In this document: one piece after another, positions 1 to 7,220 of the stretch
Layout: the number at the start of each line of letters is the position of its first letter
Position numbering within the stretch: position 1 is the first letter of the stretch
Source of the DNA: a bacterium
GTDB taxonomy: Bacteria; Zhuqueibacterota; Zhuqueibacteria; Zhuqueibacterales; Zhuqueibacteraceae
DNA length: 64,000 nt
Direction of reading: 5' to 3'
NCBI GenBank assembly: GCA_023150945.1
Contig: JAKLJX010000020.1
Coordinates: 1 to 64,000 of the forward strand
The notes under the pieces: generated by a model
Told to the model about the DNA's origin: nothing
Databases searched by the model: none
Seen by the model: the letters and a program-made list of their open reading frames with translations, nothing else
Position numbers and translations under genes: made by a program

Positions 1-276
1 TTCTTAGGGCGTGCATCAAAGCGTCAGATCTTCCATGGGAGATCTGATATTCCTATTATTTATGCAAAACTCAATAAATTGCATCCGGTAGCGAAAACAA
101 ATTCACTTGCGTTACCGGCAAACAATTGGAGAAAAACCAAAGATGCATTTCTGTTTGACAATGAGGTGGAACGCTGGCCGTTGAACTTTTTCTACGGCCT
201 CTCCGATGCACTGATAGCTGGTTTCATGGAAAATTCCAGCGTTATGATAAATCATAAAATTTTTGATATTTCATAA
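1..276 (+). CDS. C-terminal part of an unrecognised protein, cut by the window edge
   Basis: The frame that starts at base 1 is open without a stop to TAA at 274-276, giving 91 residues. The only internal start is a TTG at 79, so I read this as the tail of a gene that begins before the window. It contains no motif I recognise. The first 30 residues are faintly like the G-S-x5-PV end of universal stress proteins, and a stress-gene train follows, but that is too weak for a call. The segment is AT-rich compared with the genes after 1375. Confidence 0.35.
   Translation, partial: FLGRASKRQIFHGRSDIPIIYAKLNKLHPVAKTNSLALPANNWRKTKDAFLFDNEVERWPLNFFYGLSDALIAGFMENSSVMINHKIFDIS
25..46. repeat. Short inverted repeat, 10-bp arms
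   Basis: CAGATCTTCC and GGGAGATCTG flank a 2-bp centre, with one mismatch between the arms. It lies inside the open frame at the window edge, so it may be chance. Confidence 0.3.
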
Positions 277-431
277 AAACCCCTCTGTCTTCTCACCTTT
301 TCCTCCCTTCTTTATTTACCCCACAACACCATGTTGGCAAAGGTGCTTACATAAGCTGCAATCCCTGCCAAAATACCGTTGGTACATCAATTGATTATCT
401 AATATAGCGAAAGCATAACAAAAGTCAGTCG

Positions 432-818
432 ATGGAAATCAACTTGGTGAAGATTCAAATGGCTCCAAAGGTATTGACAGACCGAAATTTTGATGCTGAG
501 CTTGTGGCTCCGGGCAGAATTGTGTTGGTCATATTTTACGATGAGAATTTCAGTAACCGCTATCTCATCGAACCGGGCTTGGTGAAACTGGACGAACAGT
601 ATAGCCAACGGGTGAAGTTCTGCCGCATCAATACGCGTGAAAACCCAAAAACCGCCGAACGCTTTCGAATTTTTGTCATCCCGACAATTCTCTTTTTTCA
701 AGATGGAAAACTGGTTGAGTCGCTGGCGGGCACTTTTCCGCGCGTTGAGGTCGAGAACATTATCCGGAAACTGCTCACTGAAAAAGAAGAAGACCGATTG
801 TCTCTCTCAAGAAGCTAA
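432..818 (+). CDS. Thioredoxin-fold protein lacking the active-site cysteines
   Basis: 128 residues with the thioredoxin layout: a central strand at 30-36 (IVLVIFY), the alpha-2 region at 37-52, and a conserved cis-proline at P84 in an IPT motif followed by the usual FFQDGK turn. Where thioredoxins have WCxxC, this protein has residues such as N39-F-S-N-R43 and no cysteine. The only cysteine, C64, lies in the next strand. It therefore cannot act as a dithiol oxidoreductase and may be a binding or chaperone-like relative. ATG at 432 has no clear ribosome site. An alternative ATG at 459 follows a GGTGA and would remove only nine residues. DoxX follows 16 bases downstream, so the two are probably co-transcribed. 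Confidence 0.7.
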   Translation: MEINLVKIQMAPKVLTDRNFDAELVAPGRIVLVIFYDENFSNRYLIEPGLVKLDEQYSQRVKFCRINTRENPKTAERFRIFVIPTILFFQDGKLVESLAGTFPRVEVENIIRKLLTEKEEDRLSLSRS

Positions 819-820
819 AA

Positions 821-826
821 AGGAGG
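821..826 (+). promoter_or_regulatory. Shine-Dalgarno site fixing the DoxX start
   Basis: AGGAGG lies eight bases before ATG 835. The reading frame is open much further upstream, from 637, but that part overlaps the thioredoxin-like gene in another frame and is not coding. Confidence 0.75.
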
Positions 827-834
827 TTGCAACT

Positions 835-1278
835 ATGAAGTACACAGTATTGCTCGGAAGAATTCTATTCTCATTAATCTTCGTGATGGCCGGCTTCAGC
901 AATTTTTCGAAGCAGGCGATCGAGCATGGAGCAGCGCAGGGAATCCCATTGGCTTCGATTGCAGTTCCGCTCTCCGGAGTGATCGTGCTCTTGGGAGGTC
1001 TCAGCATCGCCCTCGGTTATAAAGCCAAATGGGGCGCGTGGCTGCTGGTTTTATTCCTGGTGCCGGTCACGGTGATGATGCACAACTTCTGGGCCATGCA
1101 GGATATCGCATTAGCCCAGATGCATCAGGTGATGTTCATGAAGAATCTTTCCATGCTTGGTGCTGCGCTTCTTATCTCTTATTTCGGCGCTGGCCCGTTG
1201 AGCTTGGACGGACGGCAGAAAACACATTCAGGGCAACGCACACGGCGCATGCAACATAGAGAAGCAGTGATAGCGTAG
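835..1278 (+). CDS. DoxX-family membrane protein
   Basis: 147 residues with four hydrophobic segments at roughly 5-22, 45-65, 70-90 and 105-125, as in DoxX/DoxD-like inner membrane proteins. The N-terminus (LLGRILFSLIFVMAGFSNF) is the typical DoxX opening helix. Family members are linked to redox or thiol stress, and sitting next to a thioredoxin-fold protein fits that. The last 20 residues are basic and poorly conserved in type. The exact biochemical role of DoxX proteins in general is not settled. Confidence 0.8.
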   Translation: MKYTVLLGRILFSLIFVMAGFSNFSKQAIEHGAAQGIPLASIAVPLSGVIVLLGGLSIALGYKAKWGAWLLVLFLVPVTVMMHNFWAMQDIALAQMHQVMFMKNLSMLGAALLISYFGAGPLSLDGRQKTHSGQRTRRMQHREAVIA

Positions 1279-1374
1279 AGAACCAGACAATCAAATCCGA
1301 GGTAGGCTGCGAATGACGGAACCGGCCTACGGCGCAACAAATCCGTCAACACACAATCGAAAGGAGAAACTACA

Positions 1375-2175
1375 ATGAACAAGATGTTGGTCGCAGTATT
1401 CGACAGCGAGGTGGTGGCTGCTGAAGGCTTCAGCGCGCTCAAGGGCCTCCACAATGACGGGGACATCACGGTGTACGCGACGGCGGTCCTCGTGAAGGAT
1501 GCCTCGGGCAAGGTGAGTATCAAGCAGGCCGCGGATCAGGGGCCCATCGGCACCGGCCTCGGCATGTTGGCCGGGAGCATGGTGGGGTTGCTGGCCGGGC
1601 CAGTCGGGCTGGCCGTGGGCGCCTCGATGGGTACCCTAACCGGTTTGATCTTTGATCTGAACAAGTCGGGCATCGACGTCCAGTTTGTGGACGATGTCTC
1701 GAAGGCCCTTAGCTCCGGCAAGGCGGCCGTCCTGGCCGATGTGGAAGAGAGCTGGGCGGTGCCAGTGGACACGCGGGTCGGGAAGCTCGGCGGCATGGTC
1801 TTCCGGCGCTTGCGCTCCGAGGTCGTCGAGGACCAACTGGTGCGGGAGTCCGCTGCCTTCCAGGCTGAAGTGAAGCAGCTCAAGGAGGAGATGGCTCAGG
1901 CACGCGCTGAGAACAAGGCCGCGATCCAGGCGCAGATCGACGAGGCGAAGAAGAAGGCCCAGGTGATGCAGGACCAGGCCAAAGCCCGAATCGATCAAAC
2001 CAAGCGCGAAGCCGAGGCGAAGATCACTGCCCTGCAGGGACAGCTCAAGCACGCGAGCGACCGGCAGAAGGCAAAGATTGAGAAACGCATCGCTGAAGTA
2101 AAGGCTGACCTCGAGGCACGTCACGCCAAGCTCCAGCAAGCTGGACGACTTGCCAAAGAGGCATTGACACTCTAG
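1375..2175 (+). CDS. DUF1269 membrane-associated protein with C-terminal coiled coil
   Basis: 266 residues. The first 135 match the DUF1269 pattern: an N-terminal alpha/beta segment (LVAVFDSEVVAAEGF), then a glycine-zipper hydrophobic stretch at about 58-90 (GTGLGMLAGSMVGLLAGPVG), then a VDDVSKAL helix. From about 155 to the end it is highly charged and Ala/Lys/Glu-rich with heptad spacing, a long coiled coil. A good ribosome site (AAAGGAG) precedes ATG 1375. The function of the family is unknown; the gene is bounded downstream by a clear terminator. Codon use is more GC-rich than in the preceding genes. Confidence 0.8.
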   Translation: MNKMLVAVFDSEVVAAEGFSALKGLHNDGDITVYATAVLVKDASGKVSIKQAADQGPIGTGLGMLAGSMVGLLAGPVGLAVGASMGTLTGLIFDLNKSGIDVQFVDDVSKALSSGKAAVLADVEESWAVPVDTRVGKLGGMVFRRLRSEVVEDQLVRESAAFQAEVKQLKEEMAQARAENKAAIQAQIDEAKKKAQVMQDQAKARIDQTKREAEAKITALQGQLKHASDRQKAKIEKRIAEVKADLEARHAKLQQAGRLAKEALTL

Positions 2176-2186
2176 CGTCGCGCCTC

Positions 2187-2236
2187 AAAACGGGAAGTCT
2201 TCGGTAGTTGATGTCCGTTCAAGACTTCCCGTTTTT
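2187..2236 (+). terminator. Rho-independent terminator after the DUF1269 gene
   Basis: AAAACGGGAAGTCTT and AAGACTTCCCGTTTTT form a perfect 15-bp stem around a loop of about 19 bases, ending in a run of T. It lies directly after the stop codon at 2175. Confidence 0.85.
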
Positions 2237-2277
2237 CCAAACATAAAACTGGCGATGTACTTTGCAGGGAAAATGCG

Positions 2278-2838
2278 ATGTGGCAAAATCAAAATACATA
2301 CAAGGCTCTCGTGGTGAATGCAAGTCACGCTTCCAGAGAAATTCTTGCGGGCATGCTCAGCCGGCATCCAAAGACAGTAACGAATTTGGCCGAAGCTGAG
2401 ACAGTTTACGAGCTGACAACCCCGAGCCACACTGAAAATCTGGAGGTGATTCGCAGCCTCCTTGCGAGCATCGCTCAAAAAGCCGGCTTTGATGAAACAG
2501 CGATAATGGAGATCGAGGTTGCCGTTGAGGAGGCTTGCGTGAATGCGATTAAACATGCCCACCAAAATGACGTGGCCAAGCCTCTTCATCTTCGGATAAC
2601 CATCGACCGCCAAAAACTGACGGTGGTGGTGAGAGATCAAGGCCGAGGCTTTGATCCCAAGCAGCTCGAAAAGCAGGATGCCAAGGCGCTCCTTGCAAAG
2701 CGGCAAGCCGGCGGGCGCGGCATTCTGATGATGAGGATGCTGATGGATGAAGTTCATTTTGCCTTTGAAAGCGGAAAAGGAATGCAAGTCCGGCTGGTGA
2801 AATACCTCATATCTCCGCAGTGCCGGACGATTCATTGA
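2278..2838 (+). CDS. RsbW/SpoIIAB-like anti-sigma histidine-kinase-fold ATPase
   Basis: 186 residues. The C-terminal 130 carry the GHKL ATPase motifs of anti-sigma serine kinases: N-box E84-E-A-C-V-N89, G1 box D120-Q-G-R-G124, and a glycine-rich G2 lid at 145-148. Such proteins phosphorylate an anti-anti-sigma partner and bind a sigma factor in partner-switching stress control. No partner gene is adjacent. The first 30 residues (ALVVNASHASREILAGMLSR) look like the first strand and helix of a response-regulator receiver domain, with its acidic residues lost. This suggests a truncated REC fusion. It is preceded by a terminator, so it probably starts a new unit. Confidence 0.8.
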   Translation: MWQNQNTYKALVVNASHASREILAGMLSRHPKTVTNLAEAETVYELTTPSHTENLEVIRSLLASIAQKAGFDETAIMEIEVAVEEACVNAIKHAHQNDVAKPLHLRITIDRQKLTVVVRDQGRGFDPKQLEKQDAKALLAKRQAGGRGILMMRMLMDEVHFAFESGKGMQVRLVKYLISPQCRTIH

Positions 2839-2876
2839 AATAATTTATGAAAACAACAACGGAAAGGTGACTTGAA

Positions 2877-3962
2877 ATGAAATGGTCATGGAAACTCGGC
2901 GAAATCGCGGGAATCGGCATCTACGTGCATGCCACGTTTTTGCTTCTGCTGGGCTGGGTGGCGTTGAGCCATTATATCGCCGGCCAGAGCATTGCCATGA
3001 TAGTCAACGGCGTGGCGTTCCTGCTGGCGCTGTTCGGAATTGTCGTGCTCCACGAGCTGGGACACGCGCTCACCGCCAAACGCTTCGGCATTCAGACGCG
3101 CGACATTACATTGCTGCCGATCGGCGGCGTCGCGCGTTTGGAGCGCATGCCGGATGATCCCAAGCAGGAATTGTGGGTGGCGCTGGCCGGACCGGCGGTC
3201 AATGTGGTTTTAGCAGCGGTGTTGTACATCGCGATTGCGTTGACTTCCGGGCCGCCGTCGTTGAGCAACCTTAACATGGTGAGCGGGAACTTTTGGGAAA
3301 AGCTGCTGTGGGTCAACGTCTCGCTGGCGGCGTTCAATCTCTTGCCGGCGTTTCCGATGGACGGCGGCCGCGTGCTGCGCGCGTTGCTGGCCATGCGCAT
3401 GAGCTATGTGCGCGCGACGCAAATCGCCGCCCACGTCGGACAAGGCATGGCGCTTCTGTTTGGATTCATCGGATTGTTTTACAATCCCTTCCTGGTGTTC
3501 ATCGCGCTCTTCGTGTGGATGGGCGCCTCGCAAGAAGCGAGCATGGTGCAGATGAAATCGGCGCTCGGCGGCATTCCGATTCAGGCCGCGATGATCAAGG
3601 ACTTTCGCACGCTGGCGCCCTCGGATTCTTTGGAACGGGCGGTTGAGCATATTCTGGCTGGTTTTCAACAAGACTTTCCGGTGGTGGAGCAAGAACGCGT
3701 GGTGGGCGTGCTCACGCGCAACGATTTGTTGAAGGCGCTCTCGCAACGCGGCACAAAGGGTCGGGTCGAGGACGCCATGCAACGCCAGTTTGAGACCGCC
3801 GACCCGAACGAGATGTTGGAAACCGTTTTTGCGCGGTTGAACGGAAATGGCTGCCATTCGCTGCCGCTCATGCGCAACGGCCGGCTCACGGGCATCGTCA
3901 CCATGGACAACGTCGGTGAATTTCTGATGGTGCAGGCGGCGCTGCGAAAGGCGCGGGCATGA
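2877..3962 (+). CDS. Site-2 protease family zinc metalloprotease (M50) with CBS pair
   Basis: 361 residues. Six hydrophobic segments carry the intramembrane zinc site: HELGH at 59-63 and the third ligand D162 in a NLLPAFPMDGG motif. Residues about 235-355 form two CBS motifs (TLAPSDSLERAVEHIL...; CHSLPLMRNGRLTGIVTMDN), which in this subfamily bind adenine nucleotides and are thought to gate the protease. It is an inner-membrane protease; typical substrates are anti-sigma factors or signal-peptide remnants. The RsbW-like regulator just upstream is a plausible but unproven functional neighbour. Its stop overlaps an ATG of the following frame. Confidence 0.9.
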   Translation: MKWSWKLGEIAGIGIYVHATFLLLLGWVALSHYIAGQSIAMIVNGVAFLLALFGIVVLHELGHALTAKRFGIQTRDITLLPIGGVARLERMPDDPKQELWVALAGPAVNVVLAAVLYIAIALTSGPPSLSNLNMVSGNFWEKLLWVNVSLAAFNLLPAFPMDGGRVLRALLAMRMSYVRATQIAAHVGQGMALLFGFIGLFYNPFLVFIALFVWMGASQEASMVQMKSALGGIPIQAAMIKDFRTLAPSDSLERAVEHILAGFQQDFPVVEQERVVGVLTRNDLLKALSQRGTKGRVEDAMQRQFETADPNEMLETVFARLNGNGCHSLPLMRNGRLTGIVTMDNVGEFLMVQAALRKARA

Positions 3963-3994
3963 GGTTTGGGGATACAGTCTTAAGGAAAAGCATC

Positions 3995-4531
3995 ATGAAA
4001 ACTAAACCTACGATTGTTATGAGCGAATTAGAGAAAAAGCTGGAGCAAGGCTGGGAAAAATTGACTGCTTTGCTCGACCCGAAAGAGCGCGCGGAAAAAA
4101 CGCTTCTGGAAGCGTTGCAGCGCGATTATTTTGAAGAGCGGCAAATCAGCGAGGCTTTGCAAAAAGAAAGCGAGGGCATTCCTTATGCGCATTTGCGCCG
4201 GAAGCTGCTGGACATTGCCGAGCGGGAACAAGCGCATGCCGAATTGCTGGCGGCAAAAATCCGCGAGCTGGGCGGTGATCCCTCGGAACACGCCGGCAAT
4301 TTGCGTAAAGCGCGCGCGAGCAATGCTTTCATCTCGACGCTCGATCTGCTGCAAATTTTGCAACAAGAAAAAGAGGATTACCTCGAGTATCTGGAAATGG
4401 CGCATCTGGCCAAAGAGGCCGGACACAAAGATTGGACTCCTTTGCTGACACAGATCGCCGAGGAGGAACAAATACATCGCCGGGAGCTGATGGACGTTAT
4501 CACGCGCCTGAATCCCTTGCCGGTGCAATGA
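3995..4531 (+). CDS. Ferritin-like (rubrerythrin-type) four-helix protein
   Basis: 178 residues from ATG 3995, chosen because AAGGA lies eight bases upstream; an ATG at 3959 overlapping the protease stop would add 12 residues. It is almost wholly helical, with paired metal-binding patterns of the ferritin superfamily: an EREQAH motif in the first half and an EEEQIH motif near the end. These supply Glu and ExxH ligands for a di-iron site. The preceding helix also has suitable glutamates (RDYFEERQ). There is no rubredoxin domain and no DUF892 signature that I can see. A role in iron or peroxide handling is likely from the fold, not proven. Confidence 0.75.
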   Translation: MKTKPTIVMSELEKKLEQGWEKLTALLDPKERAEKTLLEALQRDYFEERQISEALQKESEGIPYAHLRRKLLDIAEREQAHAELLAAKIRELGGDPSEHAGNLRKARASNAFISTLDLLQILQQEKEDYLEYLEMAHLAKEAGHKDWTPLLTQIAEEEQIHRRELMDVITRLNPLPVQ

Positions 4532-4638
4532 TAGGCCTGAGATTTTGGATTTTTTCAAGGCCGAATTGTGCAGTGCAGCCGGCAAGGGCGCGGCTGAAAG
4601 ATCGCAATGATATGAAGTGAAAGACATTGGGTGAGATT

Positions 4639-5550
4639 ATGTCAACAACGAATAAAAAGACTGTGTCTCTGGTTCTTGGAAGCGGGGGCGCGCGAGGCCT
4701 GGCACATATTGGTGTCATTCATTGGCTGGAGGAAAATGATTTTAAAATTGGATCGATAGCCGGTTGCTCAATCGGAGCAGTAATTGGAGGAGTATATGCT
4801 GCCGGAAAATTGAATGAGTATGAGCAATGGGTACGTTCCATCACCAAAATCGACATATTCACGCTACTGGATCTTTCGTGGGAAAAGAGCGGGCTGGTGA
4901 GAGGCGACAAAATTATTAATACTTTGATCAAACTGGTTGGAAAGAAACGAATCGAAGATCTCGCAATTCCATATACGGCGGTTGCCGCTGACATCGTCAA
5001 CCACAAGGAAGTATGGATAAAGTCGGGCAGTCTTTTTGATGCCATGCGAGCGTCTTTCGCAATCCCCCTTCTCTTCACTCCATTCATGTACAAAGGGGTG
5101 GAACTTGTTGATGGGGGGATACTGAATCCTGTGCCGATTGCGCCGACATTTGGGGATGAGACGGATTTAACTATTGCTGTAAATCTGGGCGGCTCCCCGG
5201 ATGATCGTAAAGAGCCGAATTCCGTGAGTACGGCTTCAGTTGACCCTTCGTCTCCGTTCCGTGAAAAGATCAAGAGCTTTATAGCCAGCCTCCCACAATC
5301 CGGGACAAGTGGCAGCAGTCGAGATTGGGGAGCGTACGATATCGCCATACAGGCTTTTGATGCGATGCAGAGTGCCATCGCCCGCCAAAAGCTTGCCGCA
5401 TATCCACCGGATATCGTAATAGAAATCGCCAGGAACGCGTGCCGGACACTGGAGTTTGACCGGGCATCCGAGATGATTGAATTGGGATACAGAAAGGCGA
5501 AAGCGTGCCTGTCTGAAGTTTCGCCACAAAGGCGGAACGATGAACGCTAA
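4639..5550 (+). CDS. Patatin-like phospholipase
   Basis: 303 residues from ATG 4639, which follows a GGTGA at 4630-4634; TTG 4627 is possible but less likely. Patatin hallmarks are all present: oxyanion loop GGARG at 16-20, nucleophile S44 in GCSIG, and the catalytic aspartate D158 in a VDGG motif. This is a bacterial RssA/YchK-type serine hydrolase of phospholipids or acyl esters. No signal peptide is visible, so it is probably cytoplasmic or peripheral. The gene is more AT-rich than its neighbours on both sides, suggesting a separate origin. Confidence 0.88.
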   Translation: MSTTNKKTVSLVLGSGGARGLAHIGVIHWLEENDFKIGSIAGCSIGAVIGGVYAAGKLNEYEQWVRSITKIDIFTLLDLSWEKSGLVRGDKIINTLIKLVGKKRIEDLAIPYTAVAADIVNHKEVWIKSGSLFDAMRASFAIPLLFTPFMYKGVELVDGGILNPVPIAPTFGDETDLTIAVNLGGSPDDRKEPNSVSTASVDPSSPFREKIKSFIASLPQSGTSGSSRDWGAYDIAIQAFDAMQSAIARQKLAAYPPDIVIEIARNACRTLEFDRASEMIELGYRKAKACLSEVSPQRRNDER

Positions 5551-5600
5551 CATTTCACTAAAAGATAATCACTCAAAACTCAAAACCGAAAGGAGAACCT

Positions 5601-6155
5601 ATGACTAACTTTCCTCTTCTCAACGCTTTTGCAAGCCATTGGTGGGTGCTGTTGCTGCGCGGCATTGGCGCCGTGTTGTTCGGCATTTTGGCCTTTGTAT
5701 GGCCGGGGCTGACGTTGGTGGCGCTAGTTTTTCTCTACGGCGCTTATGCCCTCGTGGATGGCGTCACCGCAATCTTTGTCGCCGGGAGCGCCCGCGCGTG
5801 GTGGATGATCTTTGCCGGATTGCTTGGCATCATCGCCGGCATACTGACTTTTATTTTCCCAGGCATCACCGCATTTTGGCTGCTCATTCTGATCGCCTCG
5901 TGGGCCGTCGTCCGAGGAATCTTCGAAATCGTGACGGCGATTCAATTGCGCAAAGAATTGACGAACGAGTGGATGCTCATTCTCGGCGGCATTTTCTCGA
6001 TCATCTTCGGCGTCCTGCTCTTTTTGAATCCGGCCGCGGGCGCGCTCGCGATGGTGTGGCTGATCGGCGCCTACACATTTGTGTTTGGAATCATGATGAT
6101 CGTGCTTTCGTTCCGTTTGCGCGGATTACGAAAGTTCAAGCCGGCAACGGTCTAA
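5601..6155 (+). CDS. HdeD-family (DUF308) membrane protein
   Basis: 184 residues, nearly all in six hydrophobic helices arranged as three repeated hairpins. Each repeat has the DUF308 pattern (LRGIGAVLFGILAFVWPG; FAGLLGIIAGILTFIFPG; ILGGIFSIIFGVLLFLNP). HdeD in enterobacteria is associated with acid resistance at high cell density; the molecular activity is unknown. A strong AAAGGAG ribosome site precedes ATG 5601. Confidence 0.85.
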   Translation: MTNFPLLNAFASHWWVLLLRGIGAVLFGILAFVWPGLTLVALVFLYGAYALVDGVTAIFVAGSARAWWMIFAGLLGIIAGILTFIFPGITAFWLLILIASWAVVRGIFEIVTAIQLRKELTNEWMLILGGIFSIIFGVLLFLNPAAGALAMVWLIGAYTFVFGIMMIVLSFRLRGLRKFKPATV

Positions 6156-6188
6156 GTAAGCGTCTAGAAATTATTTCCCGAGATCGTC

Positions 6189-6269
6189 GTAGTCCTGCCC
6201 CCTTGTGAGGCGCTGTGGCGAATGCGAATTTGTCGTCTCGAATAGCCGCCCACAAGGGGCGGGGACTAC
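6189..6269. repeat. Dispersed GTAGTCC palindromic repeat, copy A
   Basis: The left arm starts GTAGTCCTGCCCCCTTGTG and the right arm reads GCCCACAAGGGGCGGGGACTAC, so the unit is an imperfect palindrome of about 81 bases between HdeD and the MBL gene. Related arms occur near 22040, 38604, 40465, 43322 and 54269. Confidence 0.7.
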
Positions 6270-6286
6270 AAACCTGTTCATCCATA

Positions 6287-7123
6287 ATGAAAGTCAAATT
6301 TTACGGAACCCGAGGCTCGATCCCGGTTTGTGATCCCCAATTTCAAGAATTTGGCGGGAACACGACGTGTTTTCAAATTACGTTTCCGGATACGGGAGGT
6401 ATTGCCATCATCGATGCCGGAACCGGAATCAGAGACTTGGGCAAAGCTCTCGTCGCCGCCGGCCATCAGCAAGATGAAATTTTCATCGGTTTCACTCACT
6501 TTCATTGGGATCATATTCAGGGTTTTCCCTTCTTTGCGCCGGCTTTCAACCCCGAACAAAAAATCAACATACTGGCGCTGGGACGAGGCAGAAAGGCCAC
6601 GAATCTGCGAGGAATTTTTAAAACCCAAATGCAGACGGAATACTTTCCGGTGCAATTGGATAATATGGGCGCCCGTTTTGAATTTCTACAAATCGATAAG
6701 TCTCACGAATATTTTGAAGACGATCATGGCGAGACCACCAAAGTGACTGCCAATAGGCACAACCATCCCGGCGGCGCGTATGGTTTTCGCTTGGAACGGC
6801 TTGGAAAAATTCTGGTCATTTGCACGGACATCGAGCATGGCGATGCCATTGACCCTCACGTCGTCGCGCTTGCCAAGGGCGCTGATTTGCTCATCCACGA
6901 AGCGCAATACACCGGCGAAGAATTGAAAACCAAAAGAGGATGGGGGCACAGCAGCTACGAGCAAGCGCTGCAAGTGGCCGAAATGGCCGGCGTGAAAATG
7001 CTGGCCATCACGCATCACGATCCGGATCACGACGACGAGTTCCTGCGCCGGATGGAGCGGGAATGCCAGCAAAGATTTCGCGCTTGTGTTTTGGCTCGCG
7101 AAAAGATGGAAATTGCATTGTAA
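6287..7123 (+). CDS. MBL-fold metallo-hydrolase
   Basis: 278 residues from ATG 6287; the open frame from 6215 runs through the palindromic repeat and is not coding. The metallo-beta-lactamase site is clear: H71-x-H73-x-D75-H76, a further histidine in the NRHNHPGG segment near 159, an aspartate in CTDIEHG near 182, and a terminal HH pair in ITHHD near 240. The N-terminus (MKVKFYGTRGSIPV) is typical of the COG1235-like group related to PhnP and cyclic phosphodiesterases. The substrate cannot be told from sequence. It closes the plus-strand stress-gene train. Confidence 0.85.
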   Translation: MKVKFYGTRGSIPVCDPQFQEFGGNTTCFQITFPDTGGIAIIDAGTGIRDLGKALVAAGHQQDEIFIGFTHFHWDHIQGFPFFAPAFNPEQKINILALGRGRKATNLRGIFKTQMQTEYFPVQLDNMGARFEFLQIDKSHEYFEDDHGETTKVTANRHNHPGGAYGFRLERLGKILVICTDIEHGDAIDPHVVALAKGADLLIHEAQYTGEELKTKRGWGHSSYEQALQVAEMAGVKMLAITHHDPDHDDEFLRRMERECQQRFRACVLAREKMEIAL

Positions 7124-7220
7124 AATTGAATGGTCTTCAATGACTCGGCAAGCGTTCGACTGAGCGCTCACGCCGAAGGCTCGAACGCGCGGAGATACAA
7201 ATTGGTCTCATTACGTTTGT

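Noticed and set aside
637-834. N-terminal extension of the DoxX frame back to 637
   Set aside because: It overlaps the thioredoxin-like gene in another frame, and a strong AGGAGG fixes the start at 835.
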